Shown here: positions 42,078-54,315 of the stretch, piece after piece | Position numbering within the stretch: the stretch's first letter is position 1 | Layout of the letters: the number at the start of each line of letters is the position of its first letter | DNA from: Lepidonotus clava | Lineage: Eukaryota; Annelida; Polychaeta; Phyllodocida; Polynoidae | Assembly (NCBI GenBank): GCA_936440205.1 | Contig: OW387145.1 | Span: 25,547,075 to 25,611,074 of the forward strand | Direction: 5' to 3' | Length of the DNA stretch: 64,000 nt | Position numbers and translations under genes: made by a program | The notes under the pieces: model-generated | Databases searched by the model: none | What the model was told of the DNA's origin: nothing | What the model saw: only the letters and a program-made list of their open reading frames with translations

Positions 42078-42231
42078 CAGGGGCGGTTCCAGGAATTTCT
42101 AGAGGGGGGGGGGGGGGGACAAAAACATGAATGTGCGGAGGAGCCCCCCCCACCCCCACCCCCACCCCCACCCCTATTAGATCATGTTTGGCGCAAGGCC
42201 CGTCTGCCCCCCCCCCCCCGATCCGCCCCCG
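42078..42231. mobile_element. hAT-like MITE with G/C homopolymer arms
   Basis: A 154-bp element. The left end CAGGGGCGGTTCC resembles the CAGTGGCGGATCC family and the right end is a degenerate complement. It is flanked by a perfect 6-bp direct repeat, CTCGAA (42,072-42,077 and 42,232-42,237). Long G and C runs and an (ACCCCC)n tract form most of the interior; the minus-strand tract of GGGGGT units is a strong potential G-quadruplex. Confidence 0.65.
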
Positions 42232-43061
42232 CTCGAATAAGGTAAACATTACTCTATGGTCTGAAAGTATACGTAGATTATTGTCTTTTTGAAAACAGGT
42301 GAGAACTGTTTAAATAATTACAATGCATAAAACAATGTTACATTAACTCTTTTTTTGTAATCATACACATCAGAATATTGCCTCTTTATTGATCTATGGA
42401 ATTGAATATTGTGATATTGTAAGCATTTTATATAATACATTAATTTTTATTGAATTAAATTGATAAATTAGCAGCAGTCAGTCGTGGGATGCATTATCAG
42501 CATGAATGCATAACTGCTGTAATGGGCTAGGTTCTCGATTCTTGGGGAACAACAAGGGACGGTCAACCACACGACTTTGTTGGTCTGCAGATCCAATGGA
42601 CTGCAAGTGCAATGGTCTAGAGAAAAAAAATATCTATCTCCAACCTAACCTCAATGTCACACTCTACAGCATCTGCCCTCCGGGTAGAGAGAATAAAAGA
42701 TTCAAGGAAAAGCAAGAGGGGTAAACAGTTCATTGTGAATGCCCCAACCTCCAATGCATCCCCATCACATCCGTAAGGAACTCCATAACTATTAGGTTAA
42801 TTAGCTCATCCAAACCGTTTCCCATGGGTACAGGGAACGCAAATTAAATACGAAAAAGGTTGATTTGATTTTAATGAATACACGTAAATTTATGTCAACA
42901 ATAAGTCGGGATATGCGGACTATTCACTAGGTCTTCAAACAACTAATGTCTGCATAGATATTCTTTAATAAAAGTATATATAAGAGAGATTGTCATTTCA
43001 AGCTCGTTCTCATTACATTGTGGGGCAATATTCAATTAAGGTACTCTGATGTCTTCTGGAA

Positions 43062-43305
43062 TGGGTATAGACCCCTTAAATCGACAGGGCGACATGGCCT
43101 TTTCTTAAATTCGACATGCGACATGAGACTTATTGACATGAAGAAAAAAATAAGCGACATGACATAGTACATAGGCTTTTTCTTAAGTTCGACATGGGAC
43201 ATGGACAATTCTTAAAATCGACATGAAAATTCAAAATGTAAAGACAGGGGACATGGTGGCAGGCCATTTCTTAAATACACCCTGCGACATCGGGACCCCC
43301 CCTCA
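43062..43305. repeat. GACATG-rich repeat element
   Basis: Five or so variants of a TTCTTAAATTCGACATGCGA-like word are spaced by 40-60 bases, bracketed by a GACCCCTTAAATCGACAGGG left edge and a CACCCTGCGACATCGGG right edge. A second, more decayed member lies at about 54,450-54,640. Dispersed non-coding repeat of unknown class. Confidence 0.55.
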
Positions 43306-43878
43306 ACACCCCTTTTAGGCTTATAGAATAAATTTTTGCTAAATATTACATTGTGTACAGTAATTTGTGTAGCTTTTCTCAAAATTTACTCCTATAACTG
43401 ATGTTAGAAATGCAACTTTGGATTCAAACATGATAATGATGTTGACATCTTACTTTGGATAACCATAATGTACATAAACGGTTGTTGGTATCTGTGTTCC
43501 TGAAGCTCCTGAATGTTCGGTAATGTCATAGAGATGTATGTCTATGGTAATGTCAAGACAGGGGTAACCCGACAAAACGTCCCCCGCCTCGGCAAAACGG
43601 CTTCCGCTCGTGTGAATCCCAAAACGGCCATATCTAATCCTACGGCCTTACGCTAAAATACTGAAATGTATGTTTGAATTATCGAATCTTCATGAAGCCA
43701 ATGTCCTATTAGAGCACAAGAATACATCATGGTTTTGGTAACCAATGGATGATACTTACATTTTAACGTTTAGGAACAAGGTCACCCAACAACGATTCTT
43801 CCCCAGCTTTATGTAACTCGCGCACGTGGTGGTTTGTTTACAACTTCATGTCATGCGCAGAAGGGCACATTGAAGCGA

Positions 43879-43941
43879 CCAATCATTTAGCAGTTTACAA
43901 AATCTCCACAGCCAATCAGAGAGTCACTTACTTATTTCGAA
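43879..43941 (+). promoter_or_regulatory. Haspin promoter: two CCAAT boxes plus CHR-like element
   Basis: CCAAT at 43,879-43,883 and 43,912-43,916 (33 bp apart, both followed by CA), then TTCGAA at 43,936-43,941. Paired NF-Y sites about 31-33 bp apart followed by a CHR (TTTGAA/TTCGAA) is the known layout of G2/M-expressed vertebrate genes such as cyclin B and CDC25C. Haspin is a mitotic kinase, so the match makes biological sense. It is a sequence inference only. Confidence 0.5.
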
Positions 43942-43945
43942 CAAA

Positions 43946-44021
43946 ATGAAGATGGCGCATATTTTTGTTTTGGCGGAGTACAGATGAAAATCATTCTTAT
44001 CAAGAATTCTCAAAATCCCAG
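43946..44021 (+). promoter_or_regulatory. Probable haspin leader exon with short upstream ORF
   Basis: The segment ends at ATCCCAG followed by GTAAGAA. It starts near an AAAATGAAGATGGCGC block, whose AAGATGGC core is a YY1-type motif common at transcription starts. An upstream reading frame of 13 codons (43,946-43,987) lies wholly inside and does not join the main protein. The next acceptor is at 45,382. Confidence 0.5.
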
Positions 44022-45075
44022 GTAAGAAAAATGAAAAAAGTAATAAAGATCGCCTAGCACGAACTTTGCTCCTACTCCTGATCTATAAATTACCTTCATA
44101 TCGAAGGTGAATCGGCGTATTTCCTTAGATGTTTTGTGTCTTACAAGGGTCAAGGGAGTCTCGCCAATTTTTGGCCAAACCCAAGTCCCAAACCCCAAAC
44201 GTGACTTACTTCAAGTTCAAGTCTTCACTTCGGTTCTTCACTTCAGGGTTACTTCAGCACATACATTGTGTTCAGTGACTCTGTCCAGAGTGCATTCTTT
44301 GGGATTATGAAATGCGTAAAATCATTAATGTCAACTAGATTCGGAAAAGAATAAACAAAATGTTTGCAACTAATTAGACGACATCCGCCACACTAAAAAT
44401 TTCTGCTTTTTCACGACTTTCTCTCGTTCAGTGACAAGCTAATTCAATTAACTTAGGACTGGGTTTGGTCTAACACTTGGGCCAAAAGCTAGTCTTTCCT
44501 ATATATTATTATAAGGCATAAAAAAGTGATGTATTCAGGTAACCCGTTAGTGTTTGGCCCCACCCTAACAGTAACCAAAAAACAAAAGAACAAACAAAAG
44601 TCTAGGCCACCTAAGAGTAACACGTTACCCTACTTTTTCGTGCTATGTTACCTGAACACAAGTTTTTTTATATATATTTATTAAGAACAGCGTTTAAAAA
44701 AATATAAATCACGGTAAATGTCACCCACGGTGAATATTCTTTAGCTAAGTTCGAACCAGCAGGTGTTTCTAATCTTATCTTAATAAAGCATCTGTAACAC
44801 CGATGAAAGCCCGAAAAAGGAAGGGTAAAAAAGAGTTATTATTGGATGATTATGATGATATCATATTTGAATACATATTTGATTGATTTCCTTCAATTTC
44901 TAAGTATTTCTATAGCGAGTTTATCTCCCAAATCTGTTAAAAAAAAACAACTTCCCCATTCCATTTTTACAGAAGGGACTTAGGTATGGTCTGAGCGTAA
45001 ACCTAAGTTTATCACAGCTGACAATTCACCAGTACTAGAAGGTAGTACTAGTAGTGCGTGAATCATACAACCTGG

Positions 45076-45290
45076 GTCTATATATATCTTCGTAACTAAA
45101 TGAGGCTAATCAGGGAAATTTTGATTAGAGTCTCAAGATCACCAATTTTGACTTTTACCAAAATCATTGGTGTTATTGCAAAATAGTCTCAAAGAGGAAT
45201 TATTAGCTGTATTATTAGACAGGATTTCTAATCATGAGATGCTAATCAAAATTTCCCTGATTAGCCAAATTAGTTACGAAGATATGGGCC
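45076..45290. mobile_element. Palindromic MITE in haspin intron 1
   Basis: About 215 bp. Its arms read ATATCTTCGTAACTAAAT plus GGCTAATCAGGGAAATTTTG on the left and the complement of both on the right; the 47-bp arms pair almost perfectly. Outer edges are GGGTCTATAT and ATATGGGCCC. It ends about 90 bp before the first coding exon of haspin. Superfamily not assigned. Confidence 0.7.
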
Positions 45291-45397
45291 CTGATGAAAA
45301 TACAGACCGCTGGCTTCTTCCGGCGTTTTATAAAGAGTGGGACAAATAACATAAATTGCATGTTTTTTGTCTCTCTTTGCAGCATTTACGAACAATC

Positions 45398-48300
45398 ATG
45401 TCACGGCGAGGAACAGTTGTGACGTACAGCCGACGGCATCAGCTACGTCAGGTTCATGCTGACAACGACAACTGGGGCAACGTGTTTGAAAAAGAAGATA
45501 ACAATGCTTTGTTTAGTAGCAGTTTTAGTTCTGGACACGATTCATCTGTAAAGTTATCCGATTCAAGTATAGATAATTCTACAGTTACCAAGACAAAGAC
45601 AACAGAGAGGTACATTTTAATGTTCATGGAAACTAAAACTCGTTATAAATGAGATGTGTATAACTTCTTTACAAATAAGATGAAGTTAGTGTACATGTGA
45701 CTTGTCTTTCCGTATCTGAAGAACGTGAGCCACACATTCATAGGAAATCTTTTAGTTGTTATTTCGTAAACAGTTTTATATCTTGATAATCATCAATATT
45801 CCTTTTACAATTTGCTGAACGCTTCACGTTGCTTAAAGTAAACGTCTTGACATAATACAATTATATATTGTTTTTAATTAAAAAAATCAACAAGAGAGCC
45901 TGATATAGTGATTACAAATTATGTGATTTGCAGCACTTGGTTCCACCTAGATTACATAATGTCATTACTTTCATTACAGGTCCAGTAAAAACAGCAGGAA
46001 CAAAGAGAATGAAGCTGACATTCCAGATGACACCCGAAGGACAAGGAAAAAAACTCCGCGTCTTTATGCCATATCTGTAAGTGTATACCCTTCATCAATT
46101 TACTTGGCAGAATTCAAGTATACTCTACACTATAATTTAGATTACCAGGGATCTTTATCGGACGTTCACTTTCACTCCTGACCCAGGCAGATTAAGTAGG
46201 GTGGCTAGGCCCTAAGAACACTTGATAGTAAAGACCTTGTATGGACGTGGTCACGTTACCATATTTTGGTGATCACTATGTACACCATAGCCGTGTGGCT
46301 ACTTGATCCATCCACAATTTATGAATTCCAAATTATAGTAACTGCTTATGACTTCATGACATTATTTTAGATAAATTAATGAAAAAAGATTGATCGAGAA
46401 GTTTTTGACAATAATGATTATTTTATTATGATCACCAATATGACGCCTATTTCACTTCTGGGCCATATGCCGTCATCTTCACGTCTGTGTTTGTAAATGT
46501 AATTGAGCAGATCTGACAATCTTGCGATAAACAAACCTTTTGGTCTATATCCCTTTGCCTTACATCTTACGCTACTGACAGTTTCTACTCCAAGAAAATC
46601 ATAGGACAGGATAATTTCTTATCGTATCCTTTACATGTGAAAAAATGTATCAAAACTAAAGAACCGTGCTTTATTTTAGGATGGACAAAGTAATACCAGC
46701 AGCGAGCTTGACTCTTCAAGTAGCAAGAGTCGAGCTCTCCGCGATCGAAACCTTAACACCGACACAGCTGCTAAACCTAAAGGGAAAAAATGCCCCAATA
46801 AACGTAAGACGAGGAAAAAGCCAAGCAGAGCAGTGCAGAAATCATCTCAGCATGATGACTCTCAGAAGGAGGACTCCGGGGGCCTGTTTGATGTCAGTAT
46901 AGAGAAGGAACGACGCGCAGCCGTCAACATACAACGACAGTTCTCAGAGTTTGAGGTACATACTGTTTGGTTTGTGTGGAGATGTTAAGTAATGTCACAT
47001 ACATCTGCCATATCTTTCATTTTTAATCTTATGTATATTATAACATTATTGAATAAGCTGTAAGATATTATATTGAAACAAGTTTTTTTCCTTTTCCCTG
47101 ACATAATTAGTAATATATTAAATCATTTAGTGTTCATTGTAAAATTCTGATGGTAAACAGCTGTGACAAGTAGACGTTTTGAAGAACTTGCAATACTTAT
47201 GGATATCTAATTGTTAGGCAGGAGCTATTCTATTAATGTCCCCTAATCTAATATCTCGTTAAAAGATGCAGATACATATAGCACATTTTTTTTACGCAAT
47301 TTGAGGAAAACACGTCTAACAAGTAATTGATACTGTTCAAGATTTTATTTCATGAAATCTATCAGAAAAATAAGTTCTTTTTAAAAATATATTCGTGCTT
47401 TTCTATTTTTCACCTAAGGAATTTAGTTTGTGTATCGAAGAAGAAAAGGCAGAAGAAAAGGAGATAGTTGTGAATGCACCACCCAACCTGACCCCGTCCA
47501 CCAACTCGACCTGTAATGGATCAGGGAGTATGCGTTCAGTGTCACACAGTACGCCCAACATTCACACGAGTACGCCACAGATGGGAAGAGAACCCCGTGA
47601 AGACCTCTTCCGTCGTCTGACGCGGTCCAATCTGAAGAAGATGGCAGTCAGTGAAGGCATGTCTCCGCTCAGACTCCACGGTAACCAGTTCCCAACCCCG
47701 GGAGGAAATCTGACGGGCATGACTGGCATATCTCCAGCATGTTCCCACATATCTCGGAGGGACTCTTTAGAATCAGACTTAGGGGACCATCCTATGAATG
47801 TGACAAAGGATTCGGTGGTTAATTTATCTGCGTCGTCGTCATACATGGTGACAACGCGACGACGTAGGGGGCAAAATCATTCCAATGGGCTTGGTTTCAG
47901 TATGTCTAGCATATATAGCCCCTGTTTGGCCAGCCCAGCCATGCAGAGAATCAAGGTGCCTGAGTATATAACTGAACGTTCGGAGGCAGAGGTGTCTCTC
48001 CCTGCAACTGTAGATGAGGAAAGTGAGCAGGAGGAAGAAGAGGAGCAATTTAATCCTGAATCACTCCCGCGTCCGGTTTCAGAGTGCGCTGATCGACTCG
48101 CCGATATTCATTTATCAGATGCTGAAGCCGAATGTAGTTTACAGCCAAATAGTGACACCAAAAAAGATAAAAGCCAACAAGATCATACTCCAGAAGAAAG
48201 CGATGAACTGTATGAGAGCGCTCAAGCCTACACCGACGACAAAGAAAGAATGGAATTAAAACAAGAGCAAAATTCACATAATAGTGATTCAACCAAATCC

Positions 48301-51300
48301 AAATCAGATGAAGACGTAGATTTTAGGCAGAGTTTTACTACGCAATCTTCGGAATCAGAGGAAAATGACCCGAATTGCAACAGTATTGATAAACTGCGAC
48401 CATGCGAGATTGTACTTGATCGACTCACCGAGAGCATGGTTTCCGAACTTCTCAGTAGTGAGCAGACCCACAAAACTGTCTCTGAATATGATGCATCACG
48501 AAGTCTTTTTGATGATATGGATTCACACACAAACAGCCAAAGGATCAACTGCAACAAGTCCACTGACTATGAGACGGCCGAAGATGGCAGTCCTGTACAG
48601 GCTCCTGTTAGAAACCTGTGTAGGAACCAGGTGTATGCCTCGTCCACTGAGGACACCTCGGGCAGCGAGCTTGACCCTGAAGACTATCAGTCAGATGAAC
48701 ACATGGATGTGGTTGGCCACAGAGGAGCCAATCTCAGCTGTATCCACGAGCTCGATGAATCCTTCAAATCTCTCAAGGTAACGCACTAGACATGCATAAA
48801 TCAAAAACGTGTCTGTAAATTTCATAACTACTTTAATACATTTGACTGCTGGCATAGCTTTGTGTGGTGTTACATACATGACTGTTACTCTGTAAGTTTC
48901 ATGGACTGTCAGTGTCATATCTACCTTTTCACACCACTAATACTGTAATAGCTAAAATGCCAAATTATTGGAATTCTTTAATTAAAAAAGAACGCACGTT
49001 TGATCAACTTCGCTAACTATCATTGACCCTGCTGAAATATGAATCTTCAATTCTTTTTTTCGCGGAAATTAAAGATTTTCTTTGGTATTTTTTCAGTGCT
49101 TAACGCCCATGAAAAGCCGTTCAACGGGAAGCGTTCTCTCTGCCCAGGCTAAGGTTCTGCTTCAGTGTGATCAAGATGCTCCCATGTCGTTCAGCGAGTG
49201 CATCCCTCCAGCGTCAGTATATTGTCATTTGTTCCGATTTACTTATTGCTTCATGAATATACCCTTTAGTAAATGTTATTAACGTGCAGGGTTTTTGAGA
49301 AACCTAACCCACTACATAATGCAAGCTGCTAGTGTCATCAGTTTAATTTCATGAATTAGCAATAGATTATGAATATTTTGAGCATAGAATACTTACTTTA
49401 GTTACTAATAGTCGTGCGATTACAATTATCAACTTATTTAGTCGGCTGTGAATTATTTAATATTAGATTTGTTTGATTCGCTTAACAGTATGATGAAGAA
49501 ATGTGTGAAAATAGGCGAAGGTGTCTATGGAGAGGTGTTCCGGTCTGAGAACAGGAAGGCCTCCGTAGCCCTCAAAATCATCCCCATAGAAGGCGACTTC
49601 CCTGTCAACGACGAACCCCAGAAAACATTTGCCGAAATCCTGCCAGAAATTGTCATATCAAAGTAAGTGCCTTCAAGGATTTTTCTTTAAAAAAAAATAA
49701 AAAAATAAGCTAACTAGTTTCAGCCCAATGGGCTATTAAAGAATATAAGCTAGTGAACTGATGAAGACCGTGTTTATATTGTGTTGAATTCTTTTATCTG
49801 GGCTAGTATTTAGTCACTAGCCTGATCTTATACATATATATGTCTATGAAGTTCCGAAACGTTCATTTATTCAAATTCTTCGGATTTGATTTGTGTTTTG
49901 AGTAATATAACAAAAGAAATTTTTAGATATATCGATCAGTTAGTGGTGCATACGATGCCATCTGATCCCTACGAAGAGATGTTTTCCTTGAAAATAGAAG
50001 GATATCAGGAAGGAAAGTAATTACATATATAATAGACATACATTACATTTCGTCTCATCACAGGACACTCAGTGATCTCAATCAAGAAGGAAGTCACAGC
50101 ACGCCCAACTTCGTACAGGTGAAAAGGTAATATTCAGATGTTAAATTTATGTATAAATCTATATGAATCAACAGTTTGTTAGGTTTCCCAGGAATCGGTT
50201 ATTTCATGTCGTGAAGACTCTAATTTGTACAGAAAAAAGAACAGTCCAAGGACCTCCATATTGTACAAGAGTATTTGTGTTTGATTTTTTTTTTCATTGT
50301 ATGTTCACAACGGAGTCGATATTAAGTGATTCTAGTGCCAAATTATATTACACAATGTTTCGCAGTAAGCTTACTTTGGTTTTACGTTGAGTTTCCTATA
50401 ACTGCCATAAATGATCATATGATTTCTTGTAGTTGTGCTGTTGTACAAGACTGTTACCCAGACGTTCTAATCAAACAGTGGGACCGCTTCCATGCCACCA
50501 AGGTCTCGGAAAATGACCGTCCAGGTATTTATTTGTTGTAAACTTTTCAATTTATGCCTCTACACTTAAAGTTCACAATGTAAAACTTTAAATTATGTTT
50601 TGAAAGTATCCGAAGTTGTAGTAACAAGGTAGGGGGATGTTCTGCTAAGATCACTGAAACGTCTCTTAGGAATATTGCAATTTTAGTTGGATTCTAGAAT
50701 TCAAGACCATGTTTAAGTCGACATGGCGTAAACTATATTAATTATTATGATATGATCATGTGTCATTATGTAGCAAATAGCGATTTCCATTGGTTAAATG
50801 TGTTATTTCTATATGACAGTTCGTGCACTTGAAAGGTTCGTATCGACTTATTTTTCAGATATGTTCCCGGACACACAGTTTTTCATTGTGTTTGAATTCG
50901 AGGATTCTGGATGTGATCTAGAAGGTTTCAAGGTAAACTACAGTAATTTTTACGTTGAATATCAATGAAATTAGATCAGTTGAATGTAGTCCGCGAAAAA
51001 GCGGCAACACTTGTTGTATATGAGAATATGTATAATGCTGTGGCAGGGATTGAAAGAATGACTAATCACTGTGGAAGTCCAAATTGCCATATATATATAC
51101 AAAATCCTTCCATATTGAGACAATTAACACAAATAGATAATTGTAAATCAAACAAGTTTTCTTTGGTTTCCACAGTTCCAGTCTCTCACAGAAGCCAAAA
51201 GCGTACTGGTTCAGGTAGCCCTGTCGCTGGCAGTAGCCGAGGCATCGCTAGAATTTGAGCACCGGGATCTCCACTGGGGCAACGTGCTGGTGAAGCGCAC

Positions 51301-53118
51301 CCAGGAGACCACTCTACCCTACACTCTGGACGGCGACGACATTGACATCTTCACGCACGGCGTAAGGGTGGCCGTCATAGACTTCACCCTCTCAAGACTT
51401 AAGAAAGGTAATGATATACATGCAGATATTCCAATGCATGAGTACGGGAAATCTGTCCCCTTATTTCTTTTCATTCCCCTTTGGCACGTATACAAATATT
51501 AACCAATTAAACATTTGCAAACAACAACTAGCAGAAATCTAAACAAAATCGTAATCGATTAATTAAATGTTAAACAACAGAATTATCGACTTTTATGTGG
51601 GAAGTTCACAGGCATCATACCGTTCCTTTATTTTAAAGGAATTTCCTTTAAATTCCTTTATTTTTGTGAAAATCGGCAAAATTCCTTTATTTTCCTTTAT
51701 TTTTGTGAAAAATTCCTTTAAATTCCTTTATTTTATTTCTAGAGTAAGAAAATATCACATTATCTCATAAAATGCATAGAATTCCATTTTCTAGCCGTCG
51801 ATCGATCCAGGTTGACGTGTCGATCAGCATGAGTCGATGCGTTGATTGACGCGAGTCGACATGGGTCCATGCAGTGCTGCACAGGAAAAAATCATCAGGA
51901 AGGCAGTCATGTTACAATATTATTTGCCTTATTTCATGTTTAAACTCTCTAAAAGTTCGCTAAATATTCCTTTAAAATTCCTTTATTTTTCCTAGAAATC
52001 CCTGTAAATTCCTTTAATTTCCTTTACTTTTACGAAAAAAACTTCCTTTAAATTCCTTTATTTTTTGGGGAGGGCGGTATGATGCCTGAGTTCATGAAAG
52101 CAATGAAACTTATGATTTAAAAAGAAACAATTGAGAAATCCGATTAATCTAAGCTGTGTGGCAGAAATTGTTAAAGCTGTTCTCTTTTTATCATAGACGG
52201 ATGCACTGTATATACAGACTTGTCCAAGGATCCAACTATGTTCCAAGGAGAGGGTGACTACCAGTTCGACATCTACAGATTCATGAAAGATGAAAATGAG
52301 TAAGTTTTTTTTTTAACATTGAATCTAAATTTATTTCAATTTTGCAGCGAGACGAAACATCAAGTGGTACATGTAACTGAAGCCATTTTGGTCAAATTCT
52401 AGATCCGAATTATGTTTTAAAAACAACTTTAATTTGCTTTATTATGGTTTGTATTTGGGGCCTTCCATAAAGTATGTACGCAGCAATGGGGGGGGGGGGT
52501 CTGAAATTTTTGAAAATTTGCGTACGTTCCTGTACAAATCCAATGCGTACTTTTGCCCTAGGGGGGGTGGGGGGTCTAAAATTTGGGAAAATATGCGTAC
52601 ATACTAAATGGAAGGCCCCTAAAAAGGAAATACTGTAGATATTTTTTTTCAAAAATAGCATCCCTGTATTTTGAAGATTAATGCTGGAGGGTCAAACTTC
52701 ACAACGAAATTTTTTTCGGATGTCGGTCTGATTGCATATTTTTGCCTGTCATCACCTCTAATAATAATTTTCGAAATTAAGTTCTTTCATCGTCTTTCAC
52801 ATCATTTTAAGGCAATGTACAATTTTCTTTCTCGAGTTTTAGATTTTTTCTTTAATCCTGACTTGCGTCCCTATTTAATTGTAATTCTTACCTTACAGCA
52901 ACAATTGGGAGCCGTTTCACGCTTACTCCAATGTGCTGTGGCTACACTACCTGGCCGAAAAACTATTGCGGGCAATGACGTATCAGAAAACTAAAACAAA
53001 GGAGCATCAAAGTCTCTGCCGCCAGTTCAGGACCCTGTTGAGAGAAGCCACCGATTACCGGAGTGCAGTACACTTGGTCACTCAATGCTCCTTCTTTGCA
53101 GACGAGTTTTTGGATTGA
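45398..53118 (+). CDS. HASPIN: Haspin, histone H3-Thr3 kinase
   Basis: Twelve coding exons: 45,398-45,609, 45,980-46,076, 46,680-46,955, 47,419-48,777, 49,097-49,212, 49,489-49,662, 50,064-50,126, 50,433-50,524, 50,859-50,932, 51,176-51,407, 52,197-52,299 and 52,899-53,118 (TGA), giving 1,005 residues. Kinase landmarks: Gly loop GEGVYGEV (696-703), Lys716 in ALKIIPIEG, Glu740 in FAEILPEI (equivalent to human Glu535), catalytic HRDLHWGN (850-857), and DFT (890-892) where human haspin has DYT. GDYQFDIYRFMK and the C-terminal WLHYLAEKLL complete the haspin-specific lobe. The first 680 residues are Ser/Asp/Glu/Arg-rich and probably disordered; one exon of 453 codons supplies most. TYSRR near residue 9 matches the Pds5-binding YSR motif. 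The enzyme phosphorylates H3 Thr3 in mitosis, recruiting the chromosomal passenger complex. Human haspin is intronless and shorter. Confidence 0.96.
51609..52088. mobile_element. MITE with TTCCTTTA repeats in haspin intron
   Basis: A 480-bp element with terminal inverted repeats CAGGCATCATACCG / CGGTATGATGCCTG (14 bp, perfect), flanked by a perfect 6-bp direct repeat, AGTTCA (51,603-51,608 and 52,089-52,094). Subterminal arrays of ATTCCTTTA-type words occur at both ends. Non-coding; lies in the intron between the HRD exon and the penultimate exon. The CAGG ends suggest a hAT relative, but hAT elements usually give 8-bp duplications. Confidence 0.8.
52457..52619. mobile_element. Palindromic MITE, Harbinger-like family, copy 1
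   Basis: 163 bp with inverted ends GGGGCCTTCCATAAAGTATG / CATACTAAATGGAAGGCCCC and a G-run plus GTACAAATCCAATGCGTAC core. Nearly identical to 54,154-54,315. Lies in the last intron of haspin. Confidence 0.8.
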
Positions 53119-54153
53119 TTTAATGGTAACACATCTAGCATAAATGTATGTTTGTGAGAAAGAACGAATTCCTTATATCCAATCATGCAACTATTAAGAA
53201 ATGTTTATTTTCTTATTAATGTACATAAAGAAATGATAAGTCATGTCTGAGCTGATTGACAAACTTCTAAGCAGATGTATTATGATAAAGGATTCATATC
53301 GGAAATAAATATTTATCATGGTGTTCTCGGACTAGTCAACATTACCATACAATTCCGGGTATTTGGATCTCGCTAGTTGAAAGTAAAATGTCTATAGTAT
53401 TCCGGTAACATTGTAACAAGTTTCAGTAGTTCATTGCTGAATAGTGTTATAAAAGCCGATCCTGGTGGAAGTATCGTTTGTCATAACATTAAGAACCCCC
53501 TATAAATATAAGTCTTTGTTTTGATCAAACTATCGGCAACTTCTTTTGATCAGTTAAGTTAAACAATAGTTATATGACACCAACCCAATCCATTAACATG
53601 GTGTGCTGTGTGTTTGATGACATGTTTATCAATGACCGTAAGCATTGTACGGTCAAACGTGCAGCTGAAAACATTGTTAAATAGCACTTTTAGTAAAAAA
53701 TACAGCGTGACATATTTGATTGTTCGTTTATGATATAACACATAATTATATCATTTTTGTTAGTTGAATAAATAAACTGATGACACAATTTATTGTAAGA
53801 CAGCTTACTTTTTCAGTATTTTTTAGGAAAAACAATTCTTTTTTACCGACTTTTTCGTATTTTTTCTAAAAATCTCAAAAGACAATTGAAATATGTATTC
53901 CCAAGCAATTTGTTTTCCTTTTAGAGTTAACTTTTCCTTTTAACCACCACATAACACGTGCATTGACAGGAAAAGAAAAAACCTTTTGGTGACGAAGTCT
54001 TCCTTCATGCGATCAAGAATAAACAATTAGAACAACGATTCTTTAGAAAGTGTAACTATAATATTTTTTTATTAGAACAGCGTAGTCAGATTACACTGTG
54101 AGAGGAGGGAAATATAGTTCTTTATTATAATTATATATGTTCTACAATCTCTA

Positions 54154-54315
54154 GGGGCCTTCCATAAAGTATGTACACAGCAATGGGGGGGGGTCTGAAA
54201 TTTTTGAAAATTTGCATACGTTCCTGTACAAATCCAATGCGTACTTTTTTGCCCTAGGGGGGGTGGGGGGTCTAAAATTTGGGAAAATATGCGTACGTAC
54301 TAAATGGAAGGCCCC
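54154..54315. mobile_element. Palindromic MITE, Harbinger-like family, copy 2
   Basis: About 162 bp, almost the same sequence as 52,457-52,619, in the same orientation 1.7 kb away. It is flanked by CTA on both sides (54,151-54,153 and 54,316-54,318 within CTCTA / CCTAC), a 3-bp target like that of PIF/Harbinger elements. Confidence 0.78.

Larger units (their letters stand above)
41830..43870. other. Intergenic region between SDR and haspin
   Basis: Divergent spacer holding a G/C-run MITE (42,078-42,231) and a GACATG-repeat element (43,062-43,305). No supported exon. Frames at 42,506-42,724 lack recognisable content. Confidence 0.5.

Noticed and set aside
46666-46902. 78-codon plus-strand frame
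   Set aside because: It is out of frame with haspin; the in-frame exon 46,680-46,955 joins both neighbours cleanly.
47562-48563. Several antisense and shifted frames of 68-138 codons
   Set aside because: They are shadows of the 453-codon haspin exon.
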